Shown in pieces: positions 9,981 to 22,400 of a DNA stretch of 64,000 nt; positions within the stretch are counted from its first letter, which is position 1, and each line of letters starts with the position of its first letter. The notes beneath the pieces are model-generated. The model saw only the letters and a program-made list of their open reading frames with translations. It ran no database searches and had not been told where the DNA came from. Origin of the DNA: Whalleya microplaca (taxonomy: Eukaryota > Ascomycota > Sordariomycetes > Xylariales > Xylariaceae); contig MU385719.1 of NCBI GenBank assembly GCA_022497155.1, positions 62,001 through 126,000 on the forward strand, in the 5' to 3' direction. The position numbers and the translations under genes were made by a program.

Positions 9981-12232
9981 TTAGTGTGCGAATCTGAAAT
10001 CCAGCCGTCTAGAACCCTGTAGTCTAGTGGTCCGCCTGTACTCAACCTGCTGCTCCTCAGTAAGTGTGTTCCACTCGCGTTCTTTCTGCTTGTTCCTCCA
10101 GACGTAGTAAAGCTTCGTTAGCAAGAACACGAGAATAGACAGTAGATTGATGAAGAGCAACACAGTGTTTCCACGACGATACGTCGGCTTATCATCATCG
10201 CGATAGATGTAGGCCGAGTATACACCTCCAGTCTGAACGCTCATCTGTGGATATATGGTCAGCATTACTTCCGGAAAGTTTCTTTGTATTAGAGGCGATG
10301 GGGTAAGGGGCTACGTGCATTGTAAAGGGCAGCAGAGACGGTCCGTGTGCCAACATTATTGGAATTTTTCGAGCACCAGCCAACAAGGATAGCATCTGAA
10401 AATATGTCAACAGGGAAGTATGCAATTTGAAGGGATCAGAGTCGCGTACGGCAGTATGGGTACGAGAGCAAAGTCATGATAATTGCATAAGTACCCCACG
10501 TGTCTTCAACCACCCCTCCCCAGAACCTGAGAGCGAAAATACATGGCAAGGTCCAAAGAGGTTGGAGAATGGCTATCAATGATCGTTCATTAAGCCACTC
10601 GGATAGCCTAGTGATCAGAATCAAGTTGATGATATGGCAGATATCCTAATAGCAATCAGCGACTTTCCAAGAAATCACTATAAGCAGGTCATGCTTACCG
10701 CAGGGATGGTCAACAGGTTAGTGTTGAAAGTGCTGAATCCAAGAGATCGAAGAATAAGGGTAAGATAGTTCTTTGGGGGTGATTGCGGCACGTAAGCGCA
10801 AAGTCCGATGATATATAATGGCCATAGATCATAGTCTTTCAATGCCTCCCATAGGCGCTTTGGCGTAAGTGCTTGACGGTTGTGCATGTCTCCCTTGGAT
10901 GGGTCATCGCGAAGAACACGGTTGACAACTATCGCCTCCTCCCGTTCTGTGAACCAGCCTGTTGGTCGAAACCAGGTCTTCGTCTGCACTGCAGATGCAG
11001 GCATCATGAAGAATGATGCTATCCCCACACATAGCGTTATGGATCCTTCAACCAGGAAGAGCCAACGCCAGCCCTCAAAGCCCAAGAAACCTCTGAGGTG
11101 TAGCAAAGCAAAGGCTAGGAGAGAGGTGACAATGCCAGTCACAGACAGCGTTGTCCAGAAGTAACTGAGGCGAATTGGGAGCTCCCGAGAGGTATAGAAG
11201 TACGAAAGCCAGAGCACGAGATCGGGAATAAAACCACCCTGGAACGAATTAGGATGTTGATAATCACAGGGCTTCAAGTGAGGCACGTTACCTCGAGAAA
11301 GCCAAGCAAACTTCTAGTGATCATGAACGATGTGCGGCCGGTAAGACTGCATTGGGAAATAGCGACCAAAGACCAGAAAACCATTTGCATCGGGATCCAA
11401 CGATCTGGGCCTATGGCCTTGGAAATCAATTGCGAGGGCAGTTCAGAGAGTAGGAAAGACACCAAGAAGAGAGAATGCCCATAGTTGTAGTCTGCGTGTT
11501 GTTAGTGGGGTTACTGTGTTATTTGATAGAACAAGATCCCCCATATACTCAAGCACCTCGAGACATACACCCACAAGCCTAACCATGAAACAATAAGGTA
11601 AGATTAGAAATGAATTGACTCATACCATTAGTATCCAGGCCCAAGTCATCCAACATGTTGTCTGAAACTGCCTGCGAGAGATTGCCGCGATCTACTTGTA
11701 AGCCGAAGAACATGACACACTAGACTAGGCATTAGACACCATCGCGAAAAACAGGTACACTATTGCCTACCGCCCATAAACAAACTTTCCAGTCAAGCTT
11801 TCGGATTAGTTCCTTTTCTTCTCTAACCGACCAAGTAAGCTTCGGATTGAAGACATGTCGGCACTCATATTGGCAGCTCTCGTAGACTTGTCGCCAGTGC
11901 GATGCAGTATCAGGGTCTAGAAAGGGGTTGTCTTCGAATGTAACTTCATTATCAGACCCTGAATCGACCGTAAGCAGAGACTCAGAGCCTCGACTGGGGA
12001 TCGAGTCCAAGGAACCATAGCTCTTCTGGTCTTCAGGATCATCTGGGGCAAGAGGTTGATAGGACATCTTGGTTGAAAGTCTCGGAAGTCTGGATTCAGC
12101 AGGGGTAAACTCCGCTAATTCAAACTCCGAAGCGCCGTTAATTTCGTCACCAGTTACAGTGTCTGGTAAGACGTGGATATCCGACGTTGAAGATGCCCCT
12201 CCTGTGCGCACTGAAGAGCTAGGAGGGGACAT
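9981..12232 (-). CDS. MFS transporter, allantoate permease (Dal5/Tna1-like) family
   Basis: Seven exons on the minus strand: 12232-11771, 11719-11626, 11491-11292, 11238-10699, 10645-10450, 10395-10319 and 10244-9981. They total 1833 nt, or 610 aa. The protein has an unusually long acidic N-terminal tail (about 140 residues). Anion:cation-symporter-type MFS helices follow, with family landmarks [86 protein letters not shown] and [15 protein letters not shown]. Family members import allantoate, ureidosuccinate, nicotinate and similar anions across the plasma membrane; the substrate here is unknown. The sixth intron (10245-10318) is GC-AG, with donor GCACGT and branch GCTGAC. The allantoinase gene lies about 14.5 kb away, so joint use in purine breakdown is only suggestive. 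Confidence 0.9.
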
Positions 12233-12982
12233 TGTCCCATGCCACTGAAGGATCTACGACAATACTTAACAGCCATTTCGGCTCATATTGAAGTATTACT
12301 ATGAGAAGGGAAATGTGAAGATAGGTGGGACCGATTGCGTGCTCCTGCTCACGCGGGATGTTGTAGATGCGCGGGCGCGATCTAGTTATCTTCGGGTGGT
12401 TAAACGTTGATCAAGTGAGGATGTCACCCACACAGCTGCAAGACAAAACAACCAACATGGCATTTCTAGATGGGGATTTGCACGGTACAGCAAGATGTCC
12501 ATCCCAATCAGATATGTGAGCAAATACGCGTTTTAGTCCTACCATCACGAATAAGCGGGGGTTGCTGAAAATAAACGAATGATATTCCATCATGGACAAT
12601 TTGGTGATTAAGGGTTAGATTTCATCATTTCCCCCAAGGCGTTGGTCACTAGCCACATGACTTATCCAATAAGCCACAGCTTTGACTTAATGTGAGGTAT
12701 CCTGAACTTCGTCTTTTAAAGCTCCAACCACTGCATACACGATGACTGCGTTTAGTTGATCTTATTACGAAAGTGTTGCGAAAAAGTTACTGTTTATTTA
12801 AAACTACCTACACCCTTTGTCAGTCATCTATCATGCTACCATATCTGATGATCGGATATGAGGATACTTACGAACATCCACGACTTGGGTACCCAAATCA
12901 AGTCCTCCAAATGAATCCTTTTTGACGTCTTATCTTGTACCATCACGAAAAAATTCCTGGCAACTGGAATTAGGACATGGCG
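12233..12982. other. Intergenic spacer, probable promoter of the MFS gene
   Basis: This is the upstream region of the minus-strand transporter. It has one CTTATC (12661-12666) and one TTATCT (about 12385) as possible GATA-factor sites. No gene or repeat was recognised; small open frames here have no motif. Confidence 0.5.
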
Positions 12983-14410
12983 CTATCTACGGCCTGGCGC
13001 CGGAAATGTCGCTTTGATCAACCACTGTGCGTCTTCGTCGCATAACATACATCGATGTCGTTCGGGCGGTGGTTCCATTTCCGATCTTTCCATCTCGATC
13101 AGCACTTCCATGTCGTCCCCCCACTGAGCTGAAAACGGGGATAGTTCTCTAACGACGTCTGTGTTAAGGTTCACAGGTGTATTGATGACCGGCTTCTTCC
13201 TGCGTTCCACAATCATGCGTTCCTCCTTCAATCTAAGCCAAGTTTCCCATGCTCTCCGTCTCTCACGTGTGATAGCCCGAGCCATTACTGGCCTACAAAC
13301 GTGCCAGACTGTGACTTTGGGTATATTCCAGGAAATTGCTGACTGGTCTCGCCCTAGAATCTGTTCTTTCGACTCCTTCAGTCTCTCCTCCGCTAGACGT
13401 GAGTAATGCTCGTAGAATCCATCAGCGGACCCTCCATTGTCTTCCACGAACGATCTTACGGCGTCCTCGCGAATACCGTCGGCAGTTAAATAATTTTCGA
13501 ATTGGCTTTCAGTAAATTTTGGACAAAACAGGACATCGATATCCTCGGCTGGGACGGCCTGCCAAGGCTCCCTAATTTTGCGCGCTTTAGCTTGGTCTTG
13601 GGCTAGGTGTATGTCCCCGGGCGCTGGTGTGGCGTGTGAGATTCGAAACGACGCTTCGGTATCTATAAAGTCGTACGGGTTCCATTCCACGGCTATCCAC
13701 TCCTCAATAGCCGGCATCAGCCTCAGAACTGCTGTCACATGTTCTATCGTACCCTGATATGTATAAGGAAAAGTTGCCCTCGCTAGTGCCACCCGCTTCA
13801 CTTTCCTCATATCTGATGGCTCGAACTGGCCCATGTAGCTTGCGGCAGAACAGAGGAATCCTGGTTCATCAGGGGGCCATTGTCGACCATATTCGAGATA
13901 AAGAATGTCTTTTCCAAAGTGAAACCACGTCCGCGGTCCATTCGTTCTAGTCTGGAACGCAAGCTGATATCCATGGCCTATGAGAACCGATCGAGATTCT
14001 ATACAAGTATGCAACAGGGGCGGGATTGGTGCGTTGCTGTATAAGTAGCTATCTCGAAGGAGCTCCCATGCCAGAGACATATTCTTGACCAGGCCAAAAA
14101 TCGGTATTTCTGGGGTTGCGCTTGACGGCGTCCATGGCCGATAAGGCGGCTTGTTGCTCGTGAATCCATATGCATCCAGTCTCATCTGATTAGGTGGACG
14201 ATAAACTTCGTAAAGCCGTGATCTCCAGTTGTGGGCGAAGTAGGTAAGAGATGGTGACAGTCTAAGCTGTGGCCAGTCGCGTGAAAATCTATCTTCGAAC
14301 TCATCACCGTCCTCTTCAGCTTCTTCCTGTATATCGACGATACGTGGTGGCGTCGCCAATATATAGATCTCACGACGAATCTCGGGTGGGAGAGAAAGGA
14401 ATGGAAACAT
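12983..14410 (-). CDS. 2EXR-domain protein
   Basis: An intronless frame of 475 aa starting at the ATG at 14410. It opens with FLSLPPEIRREIYILA, the F-box-like leucine/proline start of the fungal 2EXR domain. The domain continues through a variable acidic linker to LHTCIESRSVLIGHGYQLAF and FHFGKDILYLEY, which are typical of these proteins. The C-terminal half is charged and ends with a CxxC-like MLCDEDAQW segment. 2EXR proteins are very numerous in Pezizomycotina. Their molecular role is not established, although resemblance of the first segment to F-box starts has suggested protein-interaction functions. No signal peptide or membrane segment is seen. The gene is flanked by spacers of 0.7-0.9 kb. 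Confidence 0.8.
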   Translation of the reverse strand: MFPFLSLPPEIRREIYILATPPRIVDIQEEAEEDGDEFEDRFSRDWPQLRLSPSLTYFAHNWRSRLYEVYRPPNQMRLDAYGFTSNKPPYRPWTPSSATPEIPIFGLVKNMSLAWELLRDSYLYSNAPIPPLLHTCIESRSVLIGHGYQLAFQTRTNGPRTWFHFGKDILYLEYGRQWPPDEPGFLCSAASYMGQFEPSDMRKVKRVALARATFPYTYQGTIEHVTAVLRLMPAIEEWIAVEWNPYDFIDTEASFRISHATPAPGDIHLAQDQAKARKIREPWQAVPAEDIDVLFCPKFTESQFENYLTADGIREDAVRSFVEDNGGSADGFYEHYSRLAEERLKESKEQILGRDQSAISWNIPKVTVWHVCRPVMARAITRERRRAWETWLRLKEERMIVERRKKPVINTPVNLNTDVVRELSPFSAQWGDDMEVLIEMERSEMEPPPERHRCMLCDEDAQWLIKATFPAPGRR

Positions 14411-15314
14411 GGCAGGCGGTATTCCGTATGATGAGTTCTATTCTCTTGTATCACGTGCAATCGCTGTCGGGTAGAGATTTGGCAGTCTCGAAATATCGGT
14501 CTGTCGCACGAAATAGCGAAGCTCAAGGCCTGTGCATGCAGCCCGACGGCGAAGCACCACCCCGGTAGTCAGCTGTGATAGGACTCGTCATTTCAGCCTG
14601 CTCCACTCATAGACTAGGCGACCCCAGATCGCTTAATGTCGTGTCCTGGCCTACAAATTCAGCAGCGATAGTATTAATGACTTTGATGGATTCCTAGCGT
14701 GGTTGATCTCAGGTTCAGATTCATTGAAAGCTGAACTCAAACTACTACATCTTGTTACAGCTGCACGGAAATCTTGAGCAACGTGACCGAGTAGTCAGCG
14801 TTCTGCTGTAGCTGTATGACCGCCACCTTGGCAGTAATACACTATCTCCGAATATCCAAGCCCTGGATAGTGTGTAAGTCTTCACTCACGAAATCCTCGG
14901 CACAGTGTAACAGCCACAAGATAAGTCGTACAAGCGCCGGCGTTGCCGCTGGCCTGTATTATGTCGGCTGCTTTTTTAGTCAGAAAGCCCCAATGAACTT
15001 GTGGGTGATGTTGTCGCATTCAGTTGCAGCTAATGCAGAAGAGTCAGTGTTGGTGACCATTAATTCTGACATTTGCCGGCCAGCACTAGTGGTATTAATA
15101 CGGCGTAAGGAGTCGGAGGGCTAAAATTATGGATACAAGCATAGCCTTTCTCTTCAAGTGGCCAAGTAGTATTCGTTTATCAACGAGTATTGATATAAGG
15201 AACTACAGTGGATGCAATTTCTCCCTTTGTCCTCTCATTGCGTGCGACTTGTCCCGCATTATTCCAGCCCGAGATGCCGGCAACATCAACGTCAGATGTT
15301 AACCGTCGTACACG
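14411..15314. other. Intergenic spacer upstream of the TPR gene
   Basis: Divergent promoter region between the 2EXR gene (minus) and the TPR gene (plus). An upstream ATG at 15274 opens a 23-codon frame that overlaps the TPR start out of frame. No other feature is recognised. Confidence 0.5.
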
Positions 15315-17003
15315 ATGGAAGGCGATTCTCAACAATTGGGCTTAAACCGGCCAGGCCGGGATTACTATGACCTCGGGTCTTATCGCCGTAAAGTGAGCTC
15401 TAAGAGTGATGATGCCCGCGAATGGGTCAATCGCGGCCTGATTTGGAGCTACGGTTTCAACCACGAGGAATCTGCTAAATGCTTTGAGCGCGCGATCATC
15501 TCTGACAGCGCCTGTACATTGGCTTATTGGGGCTTAGCCTACGCCTTAGGTCCGAACTATAACAAGCCATGGGAAGTCTTTGATCGGGTCGAGCTCGAAA
15601 ACACCTTGCAACGCACTCATCGTGTCGTTGAGCAGGCCAAAGCAAGCACGGAGAATGCGCTACCTGTTGAAAAGGCACTTGTCGGTGCCCTCGACTTCCG
15701 TTACCCACACGAGCATGCGGATCAGGACTGGTCGGGCTGGAATGAAGGCTACGCGAATGCTATGGGGGAGGTCTATAAAGAATTCCCAGATGATCTCGAC
15801 GTCGCAGCTCTTTATATTGATGCCTTGATGAATCTCACCCCGTGGCAGCTGTGGGATCTTGATACGGGGAAGCCCGCCGCCGGAGCTCGAACAATTGAAG
15901 CGAAGAGCATACTTGAGCGTTCAATGGCTCAAGAGGGCGGGTCCCGACATCCAGGTCTGCTTCACTTGTATATACATCTCATGGAGATGTCGGCCACTCC
16001 TGAGGCTGCATTGGATGCAGCGAACACGCTCCGAGATCTCGTTCCAGATTCAGGCCACCTCGACCACATGCCCACACACATCGACGTCCTCGTTGGCGAT
16101 TACCAGAGCGCCATAGAATCAAACCAGAAGGCGATCCTTGCCGATGAGATCTTCTTTGCGCGGGAAGACCCTCTCCAGTTCTACACGCTGTATCGGGTAC
16201 ACGACTATCATTTTCGCATCTACGCCGCTATGTTCGCGGGGCAATCTGAGGTCGCTCTTGATACAATTGGTCGACTCGAGAAGGCCATAACAGAGCCAAT
16301 CCTCCGTGTCGAGTCTCCGCCCATGGCGGATTGGCTTGAGGGCTTCATCGCCATGCGCGTCCATATTCTGATCCGATTTGGTCGATGGCAAGAGATCATT
16401 GACCTTCCGTTTCCGGACGACCGCGAGTTTTATTGCGTCACAACTGCGCTGACTCACTACGCGAAGGGAATTGCTTTCGCGGGGGTGAGCAATGTTGAAG
16501 AGGCCCTAAAACAACGCGCACAATTCACCGAGGCCGCGAAAGCTGTCCCGTCTTCTCGCATGATGTTCAATAATAAGTGTTCCGAAATCCTGCAAGTCGC
16601 AGAGGCGATGCTAGATGGCGAGATTGAATACAGACGAAGGAACTATGAGTCTGCTTTTTCACACTTACGGACATCCATAGAACGGAGCGCTGCTCTCCCT
16701 TACGACGAACCATGGGGGTGGATGCAGCCACCAAGTCACGCTTACGGCGCCCTTCTCATGGAGCAAGGCCATTTCGAGCAAGCACTCGAAGTCTATGCGG
16801 AGGACCTCGGGATCAGTGGAAGGCTACCACGTGCTTTACAGCATCGCAACAATGTGTGGGCGCTGCACGGATATCACGAATGTTTGGTGAAATTAGGACG
16901 TAGTAAGGAGGCTAAAGATATAAGGCCACAACTTGACGTGGCGATATCAATTGCGGACATACCCATCAAAGCATCTTGTTTCTGCCGTCTTGAGGTATTC
17001 TAG
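15315..17003 (+). CDS. TPR-repeat protein, bacterial-type tetratricopeptide family
   Basis: An intronless frame of 562 aa. It has TPR-like helix pairs from the N terminus (WVNRGLIWSYGFNHEESAKCFERAI, then CTLAYWGLAYALGPNYNKPW) through to the C terminus (AYGALLMEQGHFEQALEVYAEDL and GYHECLVKLGRSKEA). The central HPGLLHLYIHLMEMS...LVPDSGHLDHMPTHIDVLVGDY segment matches a family of TPR proteins common in bacteria and present in some fungi; their biochemical function is not settled. No signal peptide or membrane segment is seen, so a cytosolic scaffold role is likely. Lack of introns in a 1.7-kb gene, beside intron-bearing neighbours, together with the bacterial-like family, leaves an old horizontal transfer possible. 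An overlapping out-of-frame upstream ATG at 15274 could damp translation. Confidence 0.85.
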   Translation: MEGDSQQLGLNRPGRDYYDLGSYRRKVSSKSDDAREWVNRGLIWSYGFNHEESAKCFERAIISDSACTLAYWGLAYALGPNYNKPWEVFDRVELENTLQRTHRVVEQAKASTENALPVEKALVGALDFRYPHEHADQDWSGWNEGYANAMGEVYKEFPDDLDVAALYIDALMNLTPWQLWDLDTGKPAAGARTIEAKSILERSMAQEGGSRHPGLLHLYIHLMEMSATPEAALDAANTLRDLVPDSGHLDHMPTHIDVLVGDYQSAIESNQKAILADEIFFAREDPLQFYTLYRVHDYHFRIYAAMFAGQSEVALDTIGRLEKAITEPILRVESPPMADWLEGFIAMRVHILIRFGRWQEIIDLPFPDDREFYCVTTALTHYAKGIAFAGVSNVEEALKQRAQFTEAAKAVPSSRMMFNNKCSEILQVAEAMLDGEIEYRRRNYESAFSHLRTSIERSAALPYDEPWGWMQPPSHAYGALLMEQGHFEQALEVYAEDLGISGRLPRALQHRNNVWALHGYHECLVKLGRSKEAKDIRPQLDVAISIADIPIKASCFCRLEVF

Positions 17004-17380
17004 TTAGCTAGGGGGGCTTTTGGTCCTATTGCTCAACATCAACTAGCTCTCAAATTATTTCCAAAGCCCAGAATAGCTACTATCCCATATATACACCTTG
17101 CATACCGAGATATGCATTCCTCGACATAGCGACATGAATGAACTCACCCAGTGTCATCAGCTGTTCGATTTTCCCACTCGCATTACATGATCTAGTAATC
17201 TTAGGCATTCACTGGTTCTACTACATGTACTCTTTGCTAACAAGTCCAATTTTGAAAGAGGACTTGGCTAACTTGAGTTTCAGCCATTTGCAGTGGCGGA
17301 TGGCCTGGGTATATTTATTCAACTGTGAACGAGGTTCCTTGGGCTATGAACCAGTCCCTGGTCCTCAAATCAATGCCACC
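17004..17380. other. Convergent 3' intergenic region
   Basis: This separates the stops of the TPR gene (plus) and the DJ-1-like gene (minus). It presumably holds both 3' ends. No gene seen. Confidence 0.6.
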
Positions 17381-18160
17381 TTACACGCCAATAGCCTTGG
17401 CGATCGCCTCGCCCACGCCCTTCGAACTAGACGGGTTCTGCCCTGTGATCAACTTACCCCCATCCTGCACAACCGTCAACTCGCCCCACGGCTCAGCCGC
17501 CTTCTTGTACACGCCACCGACCTCCTTGATCTTATCCTCGAGCGAGAACGGCATCAGCGCCGTCATGCCGACCTGGTCCTCCTCCAGATTACTAAAGCCC
17601 GTGGCCTCCTTACCAGCCAGCAGGTACTTGCCGCTGGGCAATTTGACGTTGGTAAAGACGGCGGGCCCGTGGCACACGGCCGCGACCGGCTTACCCGCCG
17701 CGACGAACTCGTTGATCAGTGCGATCGAGTTCGCGTCCGTGGCTAGGTCAAACATGGGGCCGTGGCCGCCCGGGTAGAAGAGCGCCGCGTACTCGCCCGA
17801 GTGGCCCAGCACCGAGGCTATCGTGGTTGTATTCTCCCAGACCGCCGACTTCGTCTTGTAGAAGTTTGATGACGATGGGTCAGCCTTGAACATCTCTACC
17901 GATCCCTGGTCTAGCGGGGCTACGCCGCCCTTGGGCGACGCGACTACGATCTCCACGCCCTTGTTGTCCAGGACCTCGTAGGGATGCGCGAACTCCGGCT
18001 AGGGGGTGGGTGTTAGTGATTTGAGCCTGGAGGGTTAAGGAGAAGAAGACGTTGAAACAGGGTGTCGGGGCTAAGAACATACCAAGTACCATCCTGTCTT
18101 GTGGTCGGTGCCCTCAATTTGGCCATAGGAGGTGAGAACGACGAGGACTTTGGGTGCCAT
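17381..18160 (-). CDS. DJ-1/PfpI family protein, Hsp31/glyoxalase III-like
   Basis: Two exons, 18160-18083 and 17998-17381, give 231 aa. The intron (GTATGT, CACTAAC, CTAG) separates WYL from PEFAHPYEV. The N terminus MAPKVLVVLTSY and the GTDHKTGWYLPEFAHPY segment are characteristic of the Hsp31-like branch. YPGGHGPMFDL carries the family histidine, and AVCHGPAVF is the nucleophile elbow with the catalytic Cys. VTGQNPSSSKGVGEAI is the usual C-terminal helix region. Family members act as glutathione-independent glyoxalases (methylglyoxal to lactate) and as stress chaperones in the cytosol. The length is normal and the key residues are present. The coding DNA is clearly more GC-rich than its flanks. 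Confidence 0.9.
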
Positions 18161-19432
18161 TTTGATTTTTTCTGTTTCGAATTCAAGTTTGAGTTATATG
18201 TATGTATATTAGATTTTCAGATTACTGTTTTCGTATGGCAGCTCTTATGCTCAATGGTATCAACAAGCGAGGCTACGTCTCTTTATAAATACCACTTGAG
18301 GTGAAATTTCTCTAGTTACTATTCTCCACTGCGTCCACCCCGATCGCCCGGTAGTGAGCTTCCAATCAGTTGCTCTGGTTAATGACACAAGCTTTGTGGA
18401 AGCTCGCAGAAACCTGCAAATACAGCTGATAATGGGATGGTTACCCCGCCACTGACACGAGCTTGATGCAATCCTTGATTATCTCAGAGTTCTCCATCAG
18501 TATTATAAAGTAGGCTTAGCCCCCGCGCCCAGCAACAAGGCGATCGGCGTGTTATTAAAGCTGCAATCGAATCTACATCGATTATCGCCGATATATCACC
18601 TCATTGATAAGTAACACGGCCCAACATAGTGACATCACAAGTATTAGAGATTTGGTGTGAAGAGCAGTACCGCTTGTTAGACTGAGGGAGCGTGGGGTAG
18701 TTATTCTGGGGCTTTGCTTAGTAGCTCTTATTTCTGAAAGGAGATACGGAGTTGAGAGCCTGGAGGGGTCTTTTCGATTTCTTACGTTGCTACCCTGCGG
18801 ACTTCGCTGACGTCACTTTAGGGGGTATGTACCATTAAGTCCGACGTTCACAAGCGCAAGGTAACTCTGGGCGCTCGGTGATAGCTCCTGTATTGGAAAC
18901 GTAAGATATAAAATTTCTTCTCGAGACCATAAATAGGGGCAACTTCAGACTAAATACAGAGATAGTGTATCGTAATTTATTTATGGTAATTACTCAGCAC
19001 GGGTCAATGGCTTGGCCTAAGATATAGATCGGAGACTAATCCGTAGAAACCATTGAGAAGTTTCCAGCTCATCAGTGACGATGAGCATACGATGAAATCC
19101 TCTCGCAGAAGCAAACTTGCTATGATTTCAATTAGTAAAGAATACCTGAAAACCAGCATGCATATGATATGCGGGATTACCAAAAATAACATTTCAATAT
19201 CACCAGTGTAGACTCACCGACACGACTCGAAAAGCTTCATGACCATAGAAATTTTCATGGGACTCTACAGTAGTAAGACCACAATGTATATAGACAATCA
19301 TTGACAAGCTCAAGGTAAGGTATTCGTGCATTACATAATTGCACGTCTGATATATACATCTATATTCCCTAAGAATACCTATTCATTCCTACTATATACA
19401 CACATAATATCATCATCAAGCCTCCACGTATC
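18161..19432. other. Intergenic spacer, DJ-1 promoter side
   Basis: This holds the upstream region of the minus-strand DJ-1-like gene and the 3' flank of the minus-strand ABC transporter. It is AT-rich with no supportable gene; the minus frame at 19004-19192 is motif-free. Confidence 0.55.
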
Positions 19433-22400
19433 TCAAGCTTTCATAGTCTTCTCGACATTCTCCACCACGCCCTTCCACCGCGTCCTCGCCAGCCGCAGCA
19501 AGACCCACGCCACAAGTCGGTACACGACGACGGTGGCAGCCAGCGCGCCTATATTGACCACGGGGTCGACATTGAGCTTATACAGATCGAGGACCTGTAC
19601 ACCCGTCTCGATGGTGCAACTCCCATCCGGCAAGCGCTGGGCGTCGTCGCAGGTGAACTCGACATCGCGCAGACTAAAGGGCGCGAGCGCGGCGACGGCG
19701 TACTTGAGGGGACTGATGTAATTAAAGATCTTGAACAGGCGCGGCATATCGATGCTCATGATACCCGACATGATCTGCGCGACGGACAGCAGCAGCGAGA
19801 CGATGTTGACGGCGAAGCCGGTGTGGTTGAAGAGCGTGTTGAACATGATGCCCAGGCTCTCGCCGCACGAGACGATGCCGAAGCAGCAGAAGACGCAGGT
19901 GAAGTACATCTCGGCGGTGCGCGGGAAGCCGACGGCGAAGTCGGCGAGCACGCCGAAGACGAGGCAGGCGAGGATCTCGAAGGGCACCTCGAGCACCGTG
20001 TACGTGGCGAGGAAGGCCTCGACGCGGTAGACGGCGTCGTCGTCCTCGCGATAGAAGACCTCGCGCTCGGCCGGGTAGACGGCGACGTTCTGCAGCATGC
20101 CGACGAAGTAGAACGCGCACACCTCCTGCACGAACCCCACGCGGTTCTGCACGCTGTAGTAGTCCGTGTGCAGCGGCGCGAAGAACAGCGTCAGCACGAT
20201 CGCCAGCCCCACCACCTGCATCGTGCGTGCGAGCAGGAGCGGCGGCTGCCGCCGGAAGTTGATCGTGGCGCGGTGCAGGAGGAGAGGGAAGGCTGTCACG
20301 AAGGAGGCGCGCTTGTGCACGAGTGCGCCGAGTTCTGCGGGCGTTGCCAAGGTGGACTTGTTGAATGATTGCCGTGGAGCAGGGATGGAACGCTGTCTTT
20401 CAATGACGGCGCCATCTGACGATGGTGCGGGTTCCTTTTCTGTTTCGCTCTTCTCTCCCGTCGAATCTGTTGGTTCACCAGTTGAGCCTTCTTTCAACTC
20501 CTCCGCCTCATCGATATTCGACAGCCTCGGGCCGGTGGACGACGGTGGTTGACTCATTACCTTTTCCCACGACTCAATTAGTCGCTTGACCTTTTCCCGG
20601 CTTTCCGCCTCTCGCTGTTCCTCTTGAAGATCTATGGTGATGAGATCTAAGGCATAGTCGGCTGGATTGGTATGCTGTGGGCACTGATATCCATGGCTGC
20701 TGAAGTAACCAAGCATGTCTTTAGCCTGGCCGGAATACGCAGGAGAGCCCCCTCTAGCAAGTAGGAGGACATTGCCGAAGTGCCTGAACACATCGGATCT
20801 AGCTTGATGAATTGTGAGTATCAATGTGCGCCCCTCGTTGGCTAACCCTTGAAGCACTTCCAAGATACTGTTTGCTGTGAACGCATCTAATCCACTAGTC
20901 GGCTCATCAAGTAACAGAACGCGTGGATCCGTAAGGATCTGGACCGCGATACTAACGCGGCGTTTTTCTCCCCCAGAGATACCTTTTACAAGGTCGCTGC
21001 CAACCAGGTTATCGGCACAGTCCTTGAGACCCATTTTAAGTAGAACCTCCTCGGCTCGTTGATATTTCTCACGCCTGCTCATCCAGGAGGGCAGCCGAAG
21101 ACCAGCCGCGAAGCGTAAAGTTTCACGGACAGTCAAAGACGGAAGCAATGCGTCGTCATCTTGGCAGACATAAGAGACGACTGAGCGAATGACGGAGTCA
21201 GACGGGACAGCGTTATTGAAAGTTAGCTTGCCGGATGGTCTGTACTTGGTACCGAGTGTGCTATGCAGACGCTGTGCCATTGCATTGAGCAAGCTCGTCT
21301 TTCCTGACCCGGAAGGCCCCATGATTACGTTGAGCATACCGGCCTGAAATGTCGCCGTAACGGGGTGCAGAATCGTCTTGGTGGGCAGCTTTTTGCCGGC
21401 CAGAGACCGCTTGTCTAGGGCCAGGGAGAACCTATCTAAGCCAACGTCGATCGCCCTGACTTCCTGAAAAGATCTCGCAGTCATCTTTTCCTTGCCAGCT
21501 GACAGATCTGTATCGGATGCGCGAGCTCGCGCAATTGTCATCTCGACTTTCAAGAATGCGAGACCAATCCAAGATGTTAGAAAGAAGAGAAGGACGAACC
21601 CCAGCATGGCGATGATGGGTCGAGCGACCCAATTTCTCGGAAACCCGAGATTGTCCATGATATACTGCCCGGTGTATGGCCTGCAAGCGGGATTCGACTC
21701 GCCGCCCTCTAATGGGCAATCGTAGAAGCTGCCCTGGAACTCATTCCCAGAAAGAGCTCCGAACGCATAGTACTACAGTACAAATTAGTCATAAGTATAA
21801 AGGGGCGATAACTGTGACGTACAGTATAAGTGCAATACTTAAGCCACCTAACGTAGACAGGGATGGTGTTACTTTGAATGAAGTAACCACAAGCCATGCT
21901 CTGCAACGTGTAGGCAAGATTGGCGATTAGACTCGCGCCAGGGAAGTGTCTGACAGCCGCAACGGACGTCATCGCCAGCGTGACAGCAATGTAATGGTTC
22001 AGCAGATTGATGCCGAAGAATGTAAAGAATTTGGTGACGCTTAGGTCGAACCCTACCATGAAATAAAAGATGACGCTGTATAAAAAGGGGACGGGTATAT
22101 CTTCGGTAAATAATCGCGCTATTCGGCGGGATAATATGAAAGGAAGCGCAGTCACGCAGCCCTCGCTGTTCTCCCGGTCGAAGGTTGGGATGTCCATCGT
22201 CAGACGGTAGATCTCAAAAGTTAAGAATAGGTAGCCCTGCAATCCTACGGAGATATACAGAGCACCCTGCCTTGACCGGATACCAGGCTGGTCCCGGGGA
22301 AGGTTGTAGAATATGTACCCGGTGATTATGGCCATGAGGATGGCCTCCATTATGGACCCCGCCATGCCCATTGGGTCTCTGTAAGTAGTTTTCAGCGTCC

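Noticed and set aside
17138..17777. Plus-strand frames of 150-202 aa
   Set aside because: Antisense to the DJ-1-like gene, which has clear catalytic motifs.
19722..20368. Arg-rich and acidic frames on both strands
   Set aside because: Shadows of GC-rich ABCG coding sequence in other frames; no motif, extreme composition.
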